DNA from: an uncultured Allomuricauda sp.
GTDB lineage: Bacteria; Bacteroidota; Bacteroidia; Flavobacteriales; Flavobacteriaceae
NCBI RefSeq assembly: GCF_947499585.1
Contig: NZ_CANMOO010000006.1
Coordinates: 1 to 64,000, forward strand
Reading direction: 5' to 3'
Length of the DNA stretch: 64,000 bases
Part shown: piece by piece, positions 44,374 to 53,190 of the stretch
How the letters are laid out: every line of letters starts with the position of its first letter
Numbering within the stretch: position 1 is the stretch's first letter
Made by a program: the position numbers and the translations under genes
The notes under the pieces: generated by a model
The model's database searches: none
Told to the model about the DNA's origin: nothing
Seen by the model: the letters and a program-made list of their open reading frames with translations, nothing else

Positions 44374-45117
44374 TTGGGGGAACTATCACAAATAATCAAA
44401 CTTGATGCCACGGACTCTACAAATCTCTATTTAAAAGATTTGATGCAATCAAATACCTTAAATGATTTTACTGTGGTTGTTGCCAAGAGTCAGTTGAAAG
44501 GCAGAGGGCAAATGGGAACGACTTGGCAGTCTGAAGAGGGTAAAAACTTGACCTTTAGTGTCTTGAAGAATTTTAATTCATTTAAAGTCGTTCACCAGTT
44601 TAACTTGAATATTTGTATTTCCTTTGCAATTTGTGATGCTTTAGGGGAATTGTCCATACCTGATTTAAAGGTGAAATGGCCCAACGACATTATGTCAGGT
44701 TCTTCTAAAATTTGCGGCATTTTGATTGAAAATGTTCTTAAAGGGCAGTTGGTTCATAATTCCATCATTGGAATAGGCCTAAATGTGAATCAAACTTATT
44801 ATGAAAACTTAGAAAAAGTTGCATCGTTAAAGTCGTTAACGGGAAAGTTTTTTGATCTTGATGAACTGCTAAACAAAATTTTAGAAAGATTGAAATTCTA
44901 TCTTATCGAAATTGAAGGGAAATCAGTTTCCCAACTATTACCTTCTTACTTAAAGTTGCTTTTTAGAAAGGATAAACCTTCAACTTTTAAGAATAAGGAA
45001 GGGCAATTGTTTATGGGATTTATCCGCGGCATCTCACCAGAAGGAAAACTGGTCTTGGAATTAGAAGATAATATATTTAAAGAATATGGATTAAAAGAAG
45101 TATCGCTATTGTACTAA
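44374..45117 (+). CDS. birA: Biotin--[acetyl-CoA-carboxylase] ligase
   Basis: 247 residues from a TTG codon. No in-frame ATG lies before the conserved start IIKLDATDSTNLYLKDL, and a stop lies shortly upstream. Biotin-AMP site SQLKGRGQMGTTWQSEEGKN (GRGRxGR-type loop), then KWPNDIMSGSSKICGILIEN and GIGLNVNQTY. No N-terminal DNA-binding domain, so it is a ligase only. Divergent from rsfS. The last 4 bases overlap the convergent SRPBCC gene. Confidence 0.93.
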   Translation: MGELSQIIKLDATDSTNLYLKDLMQSNTLNDFTVVVAKSQLKGRGQMGTTWQSEEGKNLTFSVLKNFNSFKVVHQFNLNICISFAICDALGELSIPDLKVKWPNDIMSGSSKICGILIENVLKGQLVHNSIIGIGLNVNQTYYENLEKVASLKSLTGKFFDLDELLNKILERLKFYLIEIEGKSVSQLLPSYLKLLFRKDKPSTFKNKEGQLFMGFIRGISPEGKLVLELEDNIFKEYGLKEVSLLY

Positions 45118-45509
45118 CTTATTTTATCCAAATTTGACGAGAGCGTCTCCATGAAATTGGTAATCGGAGTTTTTATCATCATGGCCATCATGGCGTTAAA
45201 TTCCCCTTCAAAACTAAGACCTACTTCACTTTCATTTTCGCTTAAAGCCTCTATATTTCCAGTCAGTGTAAATGGTAATTTATCACTTGCTGCCCCAAGT
45301 ACAACCTTTTCGTTTGGGAACTGCTCTTTTAATCTTAGGATTATTTCTGGCATGCCCTTTAAAGCAAACTTGAAAGTTTTTTCATCTAAAACCTCAAATT
45401 TGTCAATATTATCAGGCATTAAAGTCTTAAAATTTTTGATGTCGCTTAAAAAATCAAAAACTTCTTTATCACTTTTGGCCACTTTCTTTTTAGAGACTTC
45501 AATATGCAT
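45114..45509 (-). CDS. SRPBCC-family (START-like) protein
   Basis: 131 residues. DKEVFDFLSDIKNFKTLMP at the N-terminus and the amphipathic last helix (PITNFMETLSSNLDKI) give the helix-grip fold. These proteins bind hydrophobic ligands, and nothing names the ligand. It lies 9 bases downstream of pyrE and is probably cotranscribed with it, as in related genomes as I recall. Confidence 0.85.
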   Translation of the reverse strand: MHIEVSKKKVAKSDKEVFDFLSDIKNFKTLMPDNIDKFEVLDEKTFKFALKGMPEIILRLKEQFPNEKVVLGAASDKLPFTLTGNIEALSENESEVGLSFEGEFNAMMAMMIKTPITNFMETLSSNLDKIS

Positions 45510-45518
45510 ATTGTAAAA

Positions 45519-46157
45519 TTATTTCCATTGCTGCGGATTTGATTTCCACTGCAACAAGGTTTGTAGATGAGATTCTTTTATATAATTGGTTTCAGAAGCT
45601 TGCTCAATCAAATGGTCATAATCTGATAAAGTATGAAGCTTCACATTTTCATTTGAAAAATTTTCGGTCGCAGTGGCAAATCCATAAGTAAAAATGGCAA
45701 TCATACCCTGCACGTTGGCTTGTTGGGCCTTTAATGCTTTTACTGCATTTAGACTGCTTTTACCTGTGCTTATTAGGTCTTCAATGACCACCACATTTTG
45801 CCCTGGTTCCAAATAGCCTTCAATCTGATTCTGTCTACCGTGCGATTTTGGTTCTGGGCGAACATAGATAAATGGCAGTCCCATTGCCTCGGCAACTAAA
45901 ATGCCAATCCCTATGGCTCCTGTAGCAACTCCTGCAATAACATCTGGTTTTCCATACAATGTTTCCACCTGTTTTGCCATCTCTTCTCCTACATAATTTC
46001 TTATTTTGGGATAGGAGAGCATAACTCTATTATCACAATAGATAGGAGATTTCCAACCAGAAGCCCAAGTAAATGGATTTTCTGGTTCCAACTTAATTGC
46101 ATTAATTTGTAGCAGAAGTTCGGCTGTTTTTTTTGCAGTGTCCTTGTTTAAAACCAT
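45519..46157 (-). CDS. pyrE: Orotate phosphoribosyltransferase
   Basis: 212 residues. NPFTWASGWKSPIYCDNR binds orotate and PRPP, and the PRPP loop is VVVIEDLISTGKSSLNAVKA (E-D-L-I-S-T-G). KPDVIAGVATGAIGIGILVA is also diagnostic. It makes orotidine monophosphate in pyrimidine synthesis. Its ATG lies only 7 bases from the divergent Nudix ATG, so the promoter must overlap the neighbour's coding sequence. Confidence 0.96.
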   Translation of the reverse strand: MVLNKDTAKKTAELLLQINAIKLEPENPFTWASGWKSPIYCDNRVMLSYPKIRNYVGEEMAKQVETLYGKPDVIAGVATGAIGIGILVAEAMGLPFIYVRPEPKSHGRQNQIEGYLEPGQNVVVIEDLISTGKSSLNAVKALKAQQANVQGMIAIFTYGFATATENFSNENVKLHTLSDYDHLIEQASETNYIKESHLQTLLQWKSNPQQWK

Positions 46158-46169
46158 TGCGCAAATGTA
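46157..46169 (-). promoter_or_regulatory. Shared pyrE / Nudix start region with palindrome TTGCGCAA and a -7-like box
   Basis: The octamer TTGCGCAA (46157-46164) is a perfect palindrome between the two divergent ATGs. On the minus strand TACATTTG (46162-46169) matches TAnnTTTG and ends 4 bases before the pyrE ATG. This could give a leaderless pyrE mRNA. Confidence 0.35.
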
Positions 46170-46773
46170 TAAAGTTTTTGTTAATGAGTCCCCACTGATT
46201 TTAACAAATGAGCGTCAAGAGAATTCTAATGGAAACCTCTTTTCTTTGGATGGTGATTCTATACTAATGGCTATAGATTCTTTGTCTAAGGGTAGGTTGA
46301 AAGAAGCTTACATATACCATCCTGATGAAGAAAAAATGCTTGATGTTTTTATGCATAAGCTTCCGGTAGTGGTAGCAGGAGGAGGGTTTGTAACAAATCC
46401 AAAAGGCAAGATTTTATTCATTTATAGAAATGATAAATGGGACTTGCCTAAAGGTAAGGTTGACAAAGGCGAATCTATTGAAAAGGCAGCTATTAGAGAG
46501 GTAGAAGAGGAAACAGGTGTACGAGACTTGGTTATTGACAAGTTTCTACGAACTACATATCATGTCTTTAGAAGAAGCGGAGAATACCGTTTAAAGCAAG
46601 TACATTGGTTTGCCATGTACACAACATACGATGGTAAGTTAATTGGGCAGAAAGAAGAGGGGATTATGAAAGTGAAGTGGAAAGGCCCTAAAAAAGCAAA
46701 AAAAGCTTTAAAAAACTCATACTTCAATATTAAAATTTTATTTGAAGGTTGGTTTAATCCTGAGCAAGAATAG
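46165..46773 (+). CDS. Nudix hydrolase
   Basis: 202 residues from ATG 46165. A GTG at 46138 inside pyrE is rejected because MYKVFVNESPLILTNER is a natural start. The N-terminal 65 residues are a family-specific domain. The Nudix box GX5EX7REVEEETGV is intact (GKVDKGESIEKAAIR...). It hydrolyses a nucleoside diphosphate linked to another moiety, not specified by sequence. The 3' end overlaps the M14 peptidase gene by 20 bases, tail to tail. Confidence 0.9.
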   Translation: MYKVFVNESPLILTNERQENSNGNLFSLDGDSILMAIDSLSKGRLKEAYIYHPDEEKMLDVFMHKLPVVVAGGGFVTNPKGKILFIYRNDKWDLPKGKVDKGESIEKAAIREVEEETGVRDLVIDKFLRTTYHVFRRSGEYRLKQVHWFAMYTTYDGKLIGQKEEGIMKVKWKGPKKAKKALKNSYFNIKILFEGWFNPEQE

Positions 46774-48529
46774 TTGCAGCTCTACTGCCTTTTACAATGC
46801 GATAGACCGGGTATCTTAAATAGGGCTCTTCTTTGTGTTTTGAGCGCTGATAAATCCAGTCTAGTTGTGCATACCAGTCTTTAGAAAATTCTATATCAAT
46901 TTCTTTTTTGAGTAAAAAATTACCACGAAGTACAGAATCTTTTTTCAGCATATCCAAGGCTACATCTTCAAAAACATATGGGGAAAACCCCTCTTTTTGT
47001 TGAAGAACGGTGTCAAAGAAGTTCCAATTAAAAAAGGAATCTGCTCCTTGGGGTTCAAGGGTTTCCAATATATATCTAATACCATGCTGATTTGTTGGGA
47101 CTACATAATCACCAGCTCTGAAAGCAACCTTAATCATACTTTTTCCAACTTCAGTATCATAATGAAGGTAGTGCCCTTCATATGGGTTTTCTCTGGTATT
47201 GTAATCTACAATTTTATAGGATTCCACTGATAGAACGGTATCTTTCTCTATCTCAAAATATTGAATTCTATTCGCATCCAATCTATCCATTATTTTTTGC
47301 CAGCTTTGCTTGATTAGATACGCGGCAGGAACCGTAATTGTATCTTGTGGCGCGTAATAGTTATAATAAGTAGTCTCTTTGGTAAAAGGTTTAGTTTGAT
47401 CATATTTTAACCTCCACAAACCAGTAACTTGACTTTGTACTCGCTCGGCCTCATACCCTTTAAAATTCAATGTTGATGTTTGGGTGGTATCCACATGCCA
47501 GTTGAAGTAATACGCTGAAGCCTTGGGATTTTCTTCCAAAGTCTCTTTACGCATCGTTTTTATAGTATCGTATTCCTTTTCAGCAACGGATATCATGCTA
47601 TGCATAAGTTCATAAGTGCCTTCAACCCTCTTTTTATATGGTTTTAGCATATGGGTTTCCACCATTAAACCTAAAGTGCTCCAAAGGGTGGTATAACCTG
47701 TTGAATACCTAGGATGATCTATAAATTGGCTAAAACCAAATTCTGGAGGCCTATTGAATACATTAACATATGGGGTGATATCCAAATCTTTATCTGCTAA
47801 TGATTTTTCTACTTTGGGCATAAATTCTTTATGAAGATAGTTGCCAAGTTTTCCACCCATCTTATTGTGCTGCGTAAAAAGATGTGTTAATGTGTATTGA
47901 TAATCTGCGCCATTGCTCACATGGTTGTCAATAAAAACATCGGGTTGCACTAAATGAAAAATCTGTGTAAAGGTTTTTGCGTTTTTGGTATCCATTTTTA
48001 TAAAATCCCTGTTCAGATCATAATTCAATGCATTTCCGCGAAAACCATATTCAGATGGCCCGTTTTGATTTGCTCTGGTGGTAGAATTTCTATACAAAGC
48101 TCCTCCAATATTATAAATAGGAATGGTTACTAAAATTGTGTTTTTTGGGTGAGATAGTTTTTTTGTTGCCAAATCACGATAAAGAAGCATGGTGGCATCA
48201 ATACCATCGCTTTCTCCAGGATGTATGCCGTTATTAATTAGGATAATGGCCTTTTCCTTACGCACGTTTTCAAAATTAAAATCCCCATCAGGATTAAAGG
48301 TGACCATATGCAAGGGATACCCACTATCTGTTTGTCCTAAAGTTTGAATATTGATTTCAGGAAAATCCTTTGCCAATTTGATATAAAAAGCAATGGTTTC
48401 TTCATATGTGGGAGTCTCTTTTCCTTGTGAGGTTTCAAAAAATGTTTGGTAGGAGGCAATTTTATCTTGTGTTTGTGTTTCACAGGATAAAAAGAATATT
48501 AGTACTATCAAAAAAAATAAATACTTCAA
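46754..48529 (-). CDS. M14-family zinc carboxypeptidase lipoprotein
   Basis: 591 residues. Lipoprotein signal ending FFLSCE. Zinc ligands in GIHPGESDG (His, Glu) and the later His in IDNHVSNGADY; QTDSGYPLHMVTF and LNYDLNRDFIKMDT support the M14 fold. The last 200 residues form a beta-rich domain of unknown role. A membrane-anchored peptidase for peptide uptake or remodelling is likely. Nothing is cotranscribed with it for sure. Confidence 0.9.
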   Translation of the reverse strand: MKYLFFLIVLIFFLSCETQTQDKIASYQTFFETSQGKETPTYEETIAFYIKLAKDFPEINIQTLGQTDSGYPLHMVTFNPDGDFNFENVRKEKAIILINNGIHPGESDGIDATMLLYRDLATKKLSHPKNTILVTIPIYNIGGALYRNSTTRANQNGPSEYGFRGNALNYDLNRDFIKMDTKNAKTFTQIFHLVQPDVFIDNHVSNGADYQYTLTHLFTQHNKMGGKLGNYLHKEFMPKVEKSLADKDLDITPYVNVFNRPPEFGFSQFIDHPRYSTGYTTLWSTLGLMVETHMLKPYKKRVEGTYELMHSMISVAEKEYDTIKTMRKETLEENPKASAYYFNWHVDTTQTSTLNFKGYEAERVQSQVTGLWRLKYDQTKPFTKETTYYNYYAPQDTITVPAAYLIKQSWQKIMDRLDANRIQYFEIEKDTVLSVESYKIVDYNTRENPYEGHYLHYDTEVGKSMIKVAFRAGDYVVPTNQHGIRYILETLEPQGADSFFNWNFFDTVLQQKEGFSPYVFEDVALDMLKKDSVLRGNFLLKKEIDIEFSKDWYAQLDWIYQRSKHKEEPYLRYPVYRIVKGSRAATILAQD

Positions 48530-48601
48530 GGTCGTGGAATGCTAATTGAAAATAGGCTTGGGAAAATTTCTTTCCTACGATAAAAATAGGCAATAAAATA
48601 A

Positions 48602-49015
48602 TTATGATGCTATATTGACCCTGTTCAGGTCAGTAGCTTCAATTTTGTATATGGGTTTGTTTTTGAAATTAAGATAGTGTAGGGACTTTAACCTAAAGTC
48701 ATTCCATCTTTGATAATCTAAAGGATCGATAGATGATGTAATCACATTAATGATTATTTTTTCCTTGATATCCATACCAACAAACTCTTCCAAAAACTCC
48801 CATCCATCCATAATGGGCATATTGATGTCTAAAAAAATAACCTCTGGCACAGAAGCTCCTTTTTCAATCCTTTTTGTTAACCCTTCCAACGCTGTTTTTC
48901 CATTTTCAAAGGCTTTAATGTCTTTGCAAATGACAGTGGTTTTCAGCATTTTTTTTATGCCGAAAATTGTTATTGGGTCATCATCTATAATAAATATGCT
49001 ATTAATCTTCTTCAT
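48602..49015 (-). CDS. Single-domain response regulator
   Basis: 137 residues from ATG 49015; an earlier start at 49054 would lie fully inside the kinase gene and is less likely. Receiver marks: FIIDDDPITIFG at the N-terminus, phospho-Asp in VIFLDINMPIMDGWEF, Lys in the C-terminal third. No output domain. It overlaps the upstream PAS kinase gene by 14 bases and should be its direct partner. The resemblance to RcpB/CheY-type receivers suggests signalling by protein contact. Confidence 0.92.
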   Translation of the reverse strand: MKKINSIFIIDDDPITIFGIKKMLKTTVICKDIKAFENGKTALEGLTKRIEKGASVPEVIFLDINMPIMDGWEFLEEFVGMDIKEKIIINVITSSIDPLDYQRWNDFRLKSLHYLNFKNKPIYKIEATDLNRVNIAS

Positions 49016-50852
49016 TAAAATAAACATTGAATGTAGTCCCCTTATCCACTTCACTACTTACAGTTATATTACCACCCATTGCCTCTACTTGATTCTTTAT
49101 AATATATAGACCAAGACCTCTAGCATCTTTGTTGTTATGAAAGGTTTTGTACATTCCAAAGATTTTACCTCCGTACCTATTTAAATCTATGCCCATACCA
49201 TTATCACTTATGCTGAAAACGACACTTTTTTCTTGTTTTTGAGCACTTAAGGTAATGGTGGGATTTTCTTTTGGTTTGCAATACTTTACGGCATTGGTAA
49301 CTAAGTTTAGAACAATGCTCTCCAGGTATGCAGGAACACTCATTACCGATAAATTATTTGGAACGGAATTAATGAATTCCACTTTGTTTTTCACCAAGAA
49401 ACCAGCTAGATTTTGTTGAACTTTAAGAATGTTCTCGTTGAGGTTTAAAGATTTCTTATCTAGATTGACATTGGTACTTATATCCACAACTTCATTTAAA
49501 TTTTCCAATGTATCTAAAAGATTATCAGAAGCATGGGACAACATTTTCATGATTCTTTTTTTCTCCTTTTCTTCTTTTTCTTTAATAAGAAATTCTAGAA
49601 GCATAGAAAAATTGGCTGTATGTGATCTTAAATTGTGAGAAACAATGTGCGCGAAGTTTATTAATTTTTTGTTTTGTATTGCGGTTACATTGATTAAATC
49701 CTGTAATTGATCTTCCTTCTGTTTTATATGGGTGATATCCATACTCATGCCAATTAGGCCGTATGCTTTACCCTTAATGTCTAGAAGCGGAATCTTTGAG
49801 GTTAGAAAATTAGTTGCGCTACCATCTTTTCTTACATTAATGGTTTCTCTTCCGATCATAGGTTTTAATGTGCGCATTACTTCTAGATCCTCATCTCTTG
49901 AAATCTGCGCTACTCTATCATCATAAAGATCAAAATCCGTTTTGCCTATTAAATCCTTTGAATTAGCGCCTAAGTATTCACACTCCGTTTTGTTTACCAG
50001 TATTTTTCTAGATTCCTTGTCCTTTATAAAGACATTTATGGGAAGATTATCAATTAAGGTGGTCAATAACTGTTCGCTTTCCTTTGTCTTGATTTCAGCT
50101 AGAACTTGATCGTTAATATCTTGAAAAGTTCCAAAGAGCTTAACAATCTTTCCATTTTTCTTAATGGCTTTTCCACCGGCTGTTACCCATTTCTCTTCCC
50201 CTTTATTGGTAATTATGATTAAGCGCTCGTTATATGGGGTTCCATCTTCCAATGCTTTATGGAACAACATGGAAATTTTGTTTCTGCTATATCCCTGTTT
50301 GTAGAATTCTATACCCTGATTTATCTTGGGTTTAAAGTTGGGTGAGACTTGGTGAATTTCTTTAGTTACTTTACACCAAGTAAGATTTTCCGTGGATATG
50401 TCATATTCCCAACTACCTACTTTGGCAACCTCGGATTTTGCCTGAAGTAAAGTTTTGATTCTTTCAAGTTCAAGTTCTTTTTCAATTTCCTTAGTTATGT
50501 CTTCTATTTGTACTATTGTTCCAAGTATATTTTCTTTTTCATCAAACCAAGGCGCAAAAGTACTTTCAAACCATCTTTCATTTTCTTTCTCATTTTTTTT
50601 ATGACGAATTACTTGTTTGTGCTTTTTTGACAAACATTCCTTTAGTGTTTTGCTTGAAAACTCTTTATGGCTATCGTAAAAATCAAAAACGCTTCTGTTA
50701 TGTGTATTTTTTGGTTCGAAATGTTCTAAATCAAAAATGTTCAACCATGAATTGGAGGCTTCTATCAAAGAATAATTCGTATCAACAAGAGCGGTGGCTT
50801 TAGGTAATTGCTTTAATAAGTAATGGTAAGGAACGGTTTCAATTGTTTTCAA
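49002..50852 (-). CDS. Cytosolic multi-PAS sensor histidine kinase
   Basis: 616 residues from a TTG codon; no ATG alternative is in reach. No transmembrane helix. Three PAS domains (about 10-120, 135-250, 265-380), then a HWE/HisKA-like helix with phospho-His H406 in FAHIVSHNLRSH, and an HATPase domain (NLVTNAVKYCKPKENP, SDNGMGIDLNRYG, GLGLYIIKNQVEAMGG). Input is cytoplasmic, perhaps light, oxygen or a ligand; no cofactor-binding residue can be assigned. Operon with the receiver at 49015. Confidence 0.92.
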   Translation of the reverse strand: MKTIETVPYHYLLKQLPKATALVDTNYSLIEASNSWLNIFDLEHFEPKNTHNRSVFDFYDSHKEFSSKTLKECLSKKHKQVIRHKKNEKENERWFESTFAPWFDEKENILGTIVQIEDITKEIEKELELERIKTLLQAKSEVAKVGSWEYDISTENLTWCKVTKEIHQVSPNFKPKINQGIEFYKQGYSRNKISMLFHKALEDGTPYNERLIIITNKGEEKWVTAGGKAIKKNGKIVKLFGTFQDINDQVLAEIKTKESEQLLTTLIDNLPINVFIKDKESRKILVNKTECEYLGANSKDLIGKTDFDLYDDRVAQISRDEDLEVMRTLKPMIGRETINVRKDGSATNFLTSKIPLLDIKGKAYGLIGMSMDITHIKQKEDQLQDLINVTAIQNKKLINFAHIVSHNLRSHTANFSMLLEFLIKEKEEKEKKRIMKMLSHASDNLLDTLENLNEVVDISTNVNLDKKSLNLNENILKVQQNLAGFLVKNKVEFINSVPNNLSVMSVPAYLESIVLNLVTNAVKYCKPKENPTITLSAQKQEKSVVFSISDNGMGIDLNRYGGKIFGMYKTFHNNKDARGLGLYIIKNQVEAMGGNITVSSEVDKGTTFNVYFNEED

Positions 50853-51056
50853 AATAAGGTTCAGATTTGGGGGTTCTTTGAAAATATAAGAAATTTCTTA
50901 CTAAAATAGTAGTATTGCTATTATTCACTCATTTATTGTTGCGAACTACAACAAATATGTGGTTTGCTAAACGAAATGAGAGGTTTGAAGGGTTAGGGAT
51001 GGAGCATTTTAGAAGTACTACAAATTTTACAAGATTTCATCTCTTGCAGACCAAGG

Positions 51057-51515
51057 TTAGGATTTAACGAATACTGTATCCGGTACCAAACCAGTATAGT
51101 CCCCACCATTTCTGATAACATCCCTTACAATGGACGAACTGATATAGGATTTGCCCGAAGATGTCAATAAAAATACCGTTTCAATTTCGGAAAGTTTTCT
51201 ATTGGTATGGGCAATAGCCTTTTCAAATTCAAAATCTCCGGGATTTCTCAACCCTCTCAAGATGAAATCGGCATCTATTTTTTTGCAAAAATCCACCGTT
51301 AGGCCTTCATAGGTCACCACTTTTATTTTTGGCTCATCTTTAAAAGCCTCTTCAATGAACTTTGTCCTTTCTTCCAAAGAGAACATGTATTTTTTATCCG
51401 CATTTATACCTATTGCAATTACGAGCTCATCAAATAGCGTTATGCCCCTTTTTATGATATCATAATGGCCTAAGGTCAATGGGTCAAAAGAACCTGGGAA
51501 AATGGCACGTCTCAT
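51057..51515 (-). CDS. coaD: Pantetheine-phosphate adenylyltransferase
   Basis: 152 residues, the usual length. PGSFDPLTLGHYDIIKRG carries the nucleotidyltransferase (T/H)xGH motif, followed by ADFILRGLRNPGDFEFE and the C-terminal ISSSIVRDVIRNGGD. It makes dephospho-CoA in the fourth step of CoA synthesis. It lies 32 bases downstream of ddl. Confidence 0.96.
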   Translation of the reverse strand: MRRAIFPGSFDPLTLGHYDIIKRGITLFDELVIAIGINADKKYMFSLEERTKFIEEAFKDEPKIKVVTYEGLTVDFCKKIDADFILRGLRNPGDFEFEKAIAHTNRKLSEIETVFLLTSSGKSYISSSIVRDVIRNGGDYTGLVPDTVFVKS

Positions 51516-51547
51516 GTTTGAAAAGTTTGTTTAAAAATACAGATTTT

Positions 51548-52522
51548 CTATCGTAATGTTTCTTCTATGGCGCTGCCAAATAGCTCTTCTAATGAAATTC
51601 CTGCGGCATTTGCCTGTTGCGGTAAAATACTTTCTTCAGTAAGGCCGGGTGTAGTATTGACTTCTAAAAGATATGGTTCGTCTTCTAGAAAGATGAATTC
51701 ACTACGCGTATAACCTTTTAACCCAAGGGTTTTATAAATGTATTCCGCCCATCCTATAACACGTTCTTCTTGTATTTTAGAAATTCTTGCAGGTGTTATT
51801 TCTTGTGACTTTCCTTGATACTTTGCTTCGTAGTCAAAAAAATCGTTTTCCGAAACTATCTCGGTTATAGGGAGCACCTTGACCTCATTTTTATAGGTAA
51901 TAACCCCTACAGATACCTCTGTTCCATCTAAGAAAGATTCAATGATAACCTCATTATCCTCTTTAAAAGCATTTGTAATGGCTTCACCTAGATTATCTTT
52001 TTCATATACCTTGGTAATACCATAACTACTACCAGCCCTGTTGGCTTTTACAAAACAAGGAAGACCTACCTTGTCCACAATTGCATCTGTATCAATTGTA
52101 TCCCCTAAATTTAAATAGAAAGATGTGGCACAATGAATACCATATGGTTTAAGTGCACTTAACAAATCCCTTTTGTTAAAGGTAAGCGCAGCCTGATAAT
52201 GGCCACATGATGTTTGCGGTATGTTCAATAACTCAAAATACGCTTGCAATATGCCATCTTCTCCCGGCGTTCCATGGATAGCATTAAAAACACAATCAAA
52301 ATAGACGGTTTTATCTTTCAGTTTAACACTGAAATCGGACTTATTTACAGGAAATTCTGTATTGTCATCATCCAGATAAATCCATTTTTCAGTTGTGATG
52401 ATGATACGGTACGGATTGTAGGCTGTTTTATCCAAATATTGATACACCACGTTACCGCTTTTAATTGAAATTTCATATTCACTGGAGTAACCACCCATAA
52501 TGATGGCAATGTTTTTTTTCAT
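51548..52522 (-). CDS. ddl: D-alanine--D-alanine ligase
   Basis: 324 residues from ATG 52522; an upstream GTG adds 6 and is less likely because MKKNIAIIMGGYSSEYEISI is the standard start. ATP-grasp marks: FNAIHGTPGEDGILQAYFEL, KANRAGSSYGITKV, YTRSEFIFLEDEPYLLEVNT with the metal-binding Asn and Glu. It makes D-Ala-D-Ala for peptidoglycan. Operon with coaD; divergent from the PASTA gene. Confidence 0.95.
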   Translation of the reverse strand: MKKNIAIIMGGYSSEYEISIKSGNVVYQYLDKTAYNPYRIIITTEKWIYLDDDNTEFPVNKSDFSVKLKDKTVYFDCVFNAIHGTPGEDGILQAYFELLNIPQTSCGHYQAALTFNKRDLLSALKPYGIHCATSFYLNLGDTIDTDAIVDKVGLPCFVKANRAGSSYGITKVYEKDNLGEAITNAFKEDNEVIIESFLDGTEVSVGVITYKNEVKVLPITEIVSENDFFDYEAKYQGKSQEITPARISKIQEERVIGWAEYIYKTLGLKGYTRSEFIFLEDEPYLLEVNTTPGLTEESILPQQANAAGISLEELFGSAIEETLR

Positions 52523-52574
52523 CAGCTTGTCGAATATCACTATGTCAAAGTAAAGAAAAAACGACTGGCTTTCC

Positions 52575-52582
52575 TATATTTG
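52575..52582 (+). promoter_or_regulatory. Putative -7 box (TATATTTG) of the PASTA-rluA operon
   Basis: An exact TAnnTTTG match ends 18 bases before the ATG at 52601. No clear TTG -33. Confidence 0.45.
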
Positions 52583-52600
52583 TTCAGATAAGGCATATGC

Positions 52601-53188
52601 ATGAAACATTTTTTGAGTTTTTTAAAAAGTAAGATTTTCTTAATCCAAATAGGTTTAGCCTTGGTTGCGGTTGTGCTCTTTTGCTTTTTGGTATTGCAGT
52701 GGCTAAAAGGCTCTACAAATCACGGAGAGTTTGTTGAGGTTCCAGATTTCTCAAAAATGTCTGTTTTGGAAATGCGCAAATCCGTAGAAAATGCGGGACT
52801 TCGCTATCAGGTTTTGGATTCTTCCAATTACAATCCAGATTACCCCAGATTTTCCATTTTGGACCAAGACCCACCAGCCGGTAATAAAGTAAAGTCCAAC
52901 CGAAAGATTTACTTTACTGTGAATCCTTCAGGATATAAAAAAGTAACGGTTCCAGATATTATTCAAGTAACGCAACGTAACGCAGCATCTATGTTAAGAG
53001 CAGTAGGACTGGACGTGCAACGTGTTACCTACATAGATGAGTTGGGAAGGGACATGGTTTATAGAATGAAGCACAAGGGGAAATACTTGAAACCTGGTGA
53101 TAAATTGCCCAAAACATCTAAAATAGAGCTGATTTGTGGTAATGGAACAATTACGGGAAGTGCCCGCGTACAGGCAGATTCCCAATAA
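52601..53188 (+). CDS. Membrane-anchored PASTA-domain protein
   Basis: 195 residues: cytoplasmic stub, one transmembrane helix (about 14-33, LALVAVVLFCFLVLQWL), then two PASTA domains (about 45-110, 113-185: VPDFSKMSVLEMRKSVENAG and VPDIIQVTQRNAASMLRAVG). No kinase domain. PASTA domains recognise peptidoglycan or its precursors. Its place next to ddl fits a role in wall synthesis or its control. Two bases separate it from the pseudouridine synthase gene. Confidence 0.92.
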   Translation: MKHFLSFLKSKIFLIQIGLALVAVVLFCFLVLQWLKGSTNHGEFVEVPDFSKMSVLEMRKSVENAGLRYQVLDSSNYNPDYPRFSILDQDPPAGNKVKSNRKIYFTVNPSGYKKVTVPDIIQVTQRNAASMLRAVGLDVQRVTYIDELGRDMVYRMKHKGKYLKPGDKLPKTSKIELICGNGTITGSARVQADSQ

Positions 53189-53190
53189 TT

